A DNA stretch of 10,211 bases from Pseudomonadota bacterium (GTDB lineage: Bacteria; Pseudomonadota; Gammaproteobacteria; Xanthomonadales; Xanthomonadaceae). The notes beneath the pieces were generated by a model. It saw only the letters and a list, made by a program, of their open reading frames with translations. It made no database searches and had not been told where the DNA came from. Of this stretch, positions 7,539-10,211 are shown piece by piece. The stretch is taken from assembly GCA_023388955.1 (NCBI GenBank), contig JAEWFH010000105.1:1-10211 (forward strand). The letters run 5' to 3'. Numbering within the stretch: the stretch's first letter is position 1; the number at the start of each line of letters is the position of its first letter. The position numbers and the translations under genes are program-made.

Positions 7539-8363
7539 ATGGTTGCCGTGACCCGACTTCTGCTGGCCGTGCTGGCCACCACTTTCAGCCTTACCGCCTG
7601 CGCCGGCCCCGCCGGTGGTCCCGATGCCGCGGCCGCCACGCCGGCCAGCCTGGCCGCCGGTGCCAGTGGCGCCGCCGCGCCCGCGACCGGGACGCCCGAG
7701 GCGCGCGCGGTCGCGGCGATCGCCAAGCTCAATCCCGACGTCAAGGTCGAGCACGTCTCGGCCTCGCCGCTGCCGGGCTTCACCCAGGCGATCGCGGCCG
7801 GGCAGGTCATCTACGTCAGCAACGATGGCCGCTACCTGATGCTCGCCGGCACGGGCGGCGCGGTGCTGGACCTGGACAACAACCGCAACCTGTCCGAGGA
7901 AGCCATGGGCGCGATGCGGGTCGAGCTGCTGTCGAAGATCCCCGACAGCGAGCGGGTGATCTTCGCCCCCGCCAACCCGGTGCACACCGTCACCGTGTTC
8001 ACCGACGTGGAATGCGGCTACTGCCGCCGCATGCACGAGGAGATCGCCGAGTACAACGCGCAGGGCATCGCGATCGAATACCTGGCCTTCCCGCGCATGG
8101 GCCCGGGCAGCGAGAACTTCGAGAACATGGTCAAGGTGTGGTGCTCCGGCGACCGCCGCCAGGCGCTGACGCGCGCCAAGGCCACCGGCCGGGTCAGTGG
8201 CAGCGCGGGCTGCAAGAACACCGTGCGCCAGCAGTACGACATCGGCCAGCGCGCCGGGCTGACCGGCACGCCGATGATCCTGTCCGAAAAGGGCGTGCAG
8301 CTGGGCGGCTACGTGCCGCCGGCGAAGCTGCGCGAAGCGCTGGACTCCCTGTCCGCGCGCTGA
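7539..8363 (+). CDS. dsbC: DsbC-type disulfide isomerase, predicted lipoprotein
   Basis: Encodes 274 residues. DsbC is a periplasmic V-shaped dimer that reshuffles wrong disulfides in exported proteins and is kept reduced by DsbD. After the signal sequence come an Ala/Gly/Pro-rich linker (about 22-52), a DsbC N-terminal dimerisation domain (about 53-115), and a thioredoxin-fold domain. The latter has the active site CGYC (C159, C162), the second cysteine pair C202 and C225, and the cis-proline motif TGTP (P245). The signal peptide ends in L18-T19-A20-C21, a good lipobox, with Ala at +2, so an outer-membrane-anchored form is predicted, unlike soluble E. coli DsbC. The ATG at 7539 is used; a GTG three codons later is an equally plausible start and keeps the lipobox. 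It follows xerD as in E. coli, but the next gene is purL rather than recJ. Confidence 0.93.
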   Translation: MVAVTRLLLAVLATTFSLTACAGPAGGPDAAAATPASLAAGASGAAAPATGTPEARAVAAIAKLNPDVKVEHVSASPLPGFTQAIAAGQVIYVSNDGRYLMLAGTGGAVLDLDNNRNLSEEAMGAMRVELLSKIPDSERVIFAPANPVHTVTVFTDVECGYCRRMHEEIAEYNAQGIAIEYLAFPRMGPGSENFENMVKVWCSGDRRQALTRAKATGRVSGSAGCKNTVRQQYDIGQRAGLTGTPMILSEKGVQLGGYVPPAKLREALDSLSAR

Positions 8364-8373
8364 CCCGCCCCGC

Positions 8374-8394
8374 GGCCGGGGCCACGCCCCGGTC
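8374..8394 (+). terminator. Possible hairpin terminator after dsbC
   Basis: CCGGGGC-CAC-GCCCCGG (8376-8392) forms a 7-bp GC stem with a 3-nt loop, extendable by a G-U and a G-C pair. It starts about 10 nt after the dsbC stop. There is no U-tract, so intrinsic termination is uncertain. Confidence 0.35.
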
Positions 8395-8425
8395 CGGGGG
8401 GCAACCCGCCGGCCCGCGGCGCCGG

Positions 8426-8431
8426 TACAAT
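8426..8431 (+). promoter_or_regulatory. Candidate -10 element of purL
   Basis: TACAAT matches 5 of 6 bases of the sigma70 -10 consensus and lies 32 nt before the purL ATG, implying a leader of about 25 nt. A good -35 hexamer is not visible. I recognise no PurR operator; that was judged by eye only. Confidence 0.45.
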
Positions 8432-8463
8432 GGCCGGCCCTGTGAATCTGGGTCCTGCCGGAC

Positions 8464-10211
<1,748 letters not shown>

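Overview
The window is ordinary core chromosome of a high-GC gammaproteobacterium, most likely a member of the Lysobacteraceae/Xanthomonadaceae (Lysobacter, Luteimonas, Pseudoxanthomonas or a relative). This assignment is inferred from the very high GC, the protein similarities, the gene order and the style of the intergenic palindromes; no database search was possible.

Layout. Positions 1-3346 carry three minus-strand genes in transcriptional order pepA > holC > valS: leucyl aminopeptidase, the chi subunit of DNA polymerase III, and the N-terminal 403 codons of valyl-tRNA synthetase. pepA and holC are 13 nt apart. holC and valS are separated by about 200 nt holding three strong GC-rich palindromes. 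A divergent intergenic region (3347-3631) leads to the plus-strand pair lptF-lptG, joined by a 4-nt overlap; these are the membrane subunits of the LPS export ABC transporter. This half reproduces the arrangement I recall from E. coli (lptFG divergent from pepA-holC-valS).

After lptG lies an array of alternating inverted 9-mers (5881-5960), between convergent genes. Next comes a small minus-strand RDD-family membrane protein (5971-6423), divergent from plus-strand xerD (site-specific tyrosine recombinase) and dsbC (disulfide isomerase, here with a lipobox). purL (FGAM synthase) follows on the same strand and runs off the right edge after 582 codons.

The genes serve separate housekeeping tasks: translation, replication, peptide turnover, LPS export, chromosome dimer resolution, envelope disulfide repair and purine synthesis. 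All expected catalytic residues that fall inside the window are present, and I see no frameshift or transposase gene. I found no undescribed gene system. The points worth a second look are intergenic or concern protein ends: a palindrome that may overlap the valS ribosome binding site, a nested inverted-repeat element between holC and valS, the alternating palindrome array after lptG, the predicted lipoprotein form of DsbC, and a possible leaderless start of xerD.
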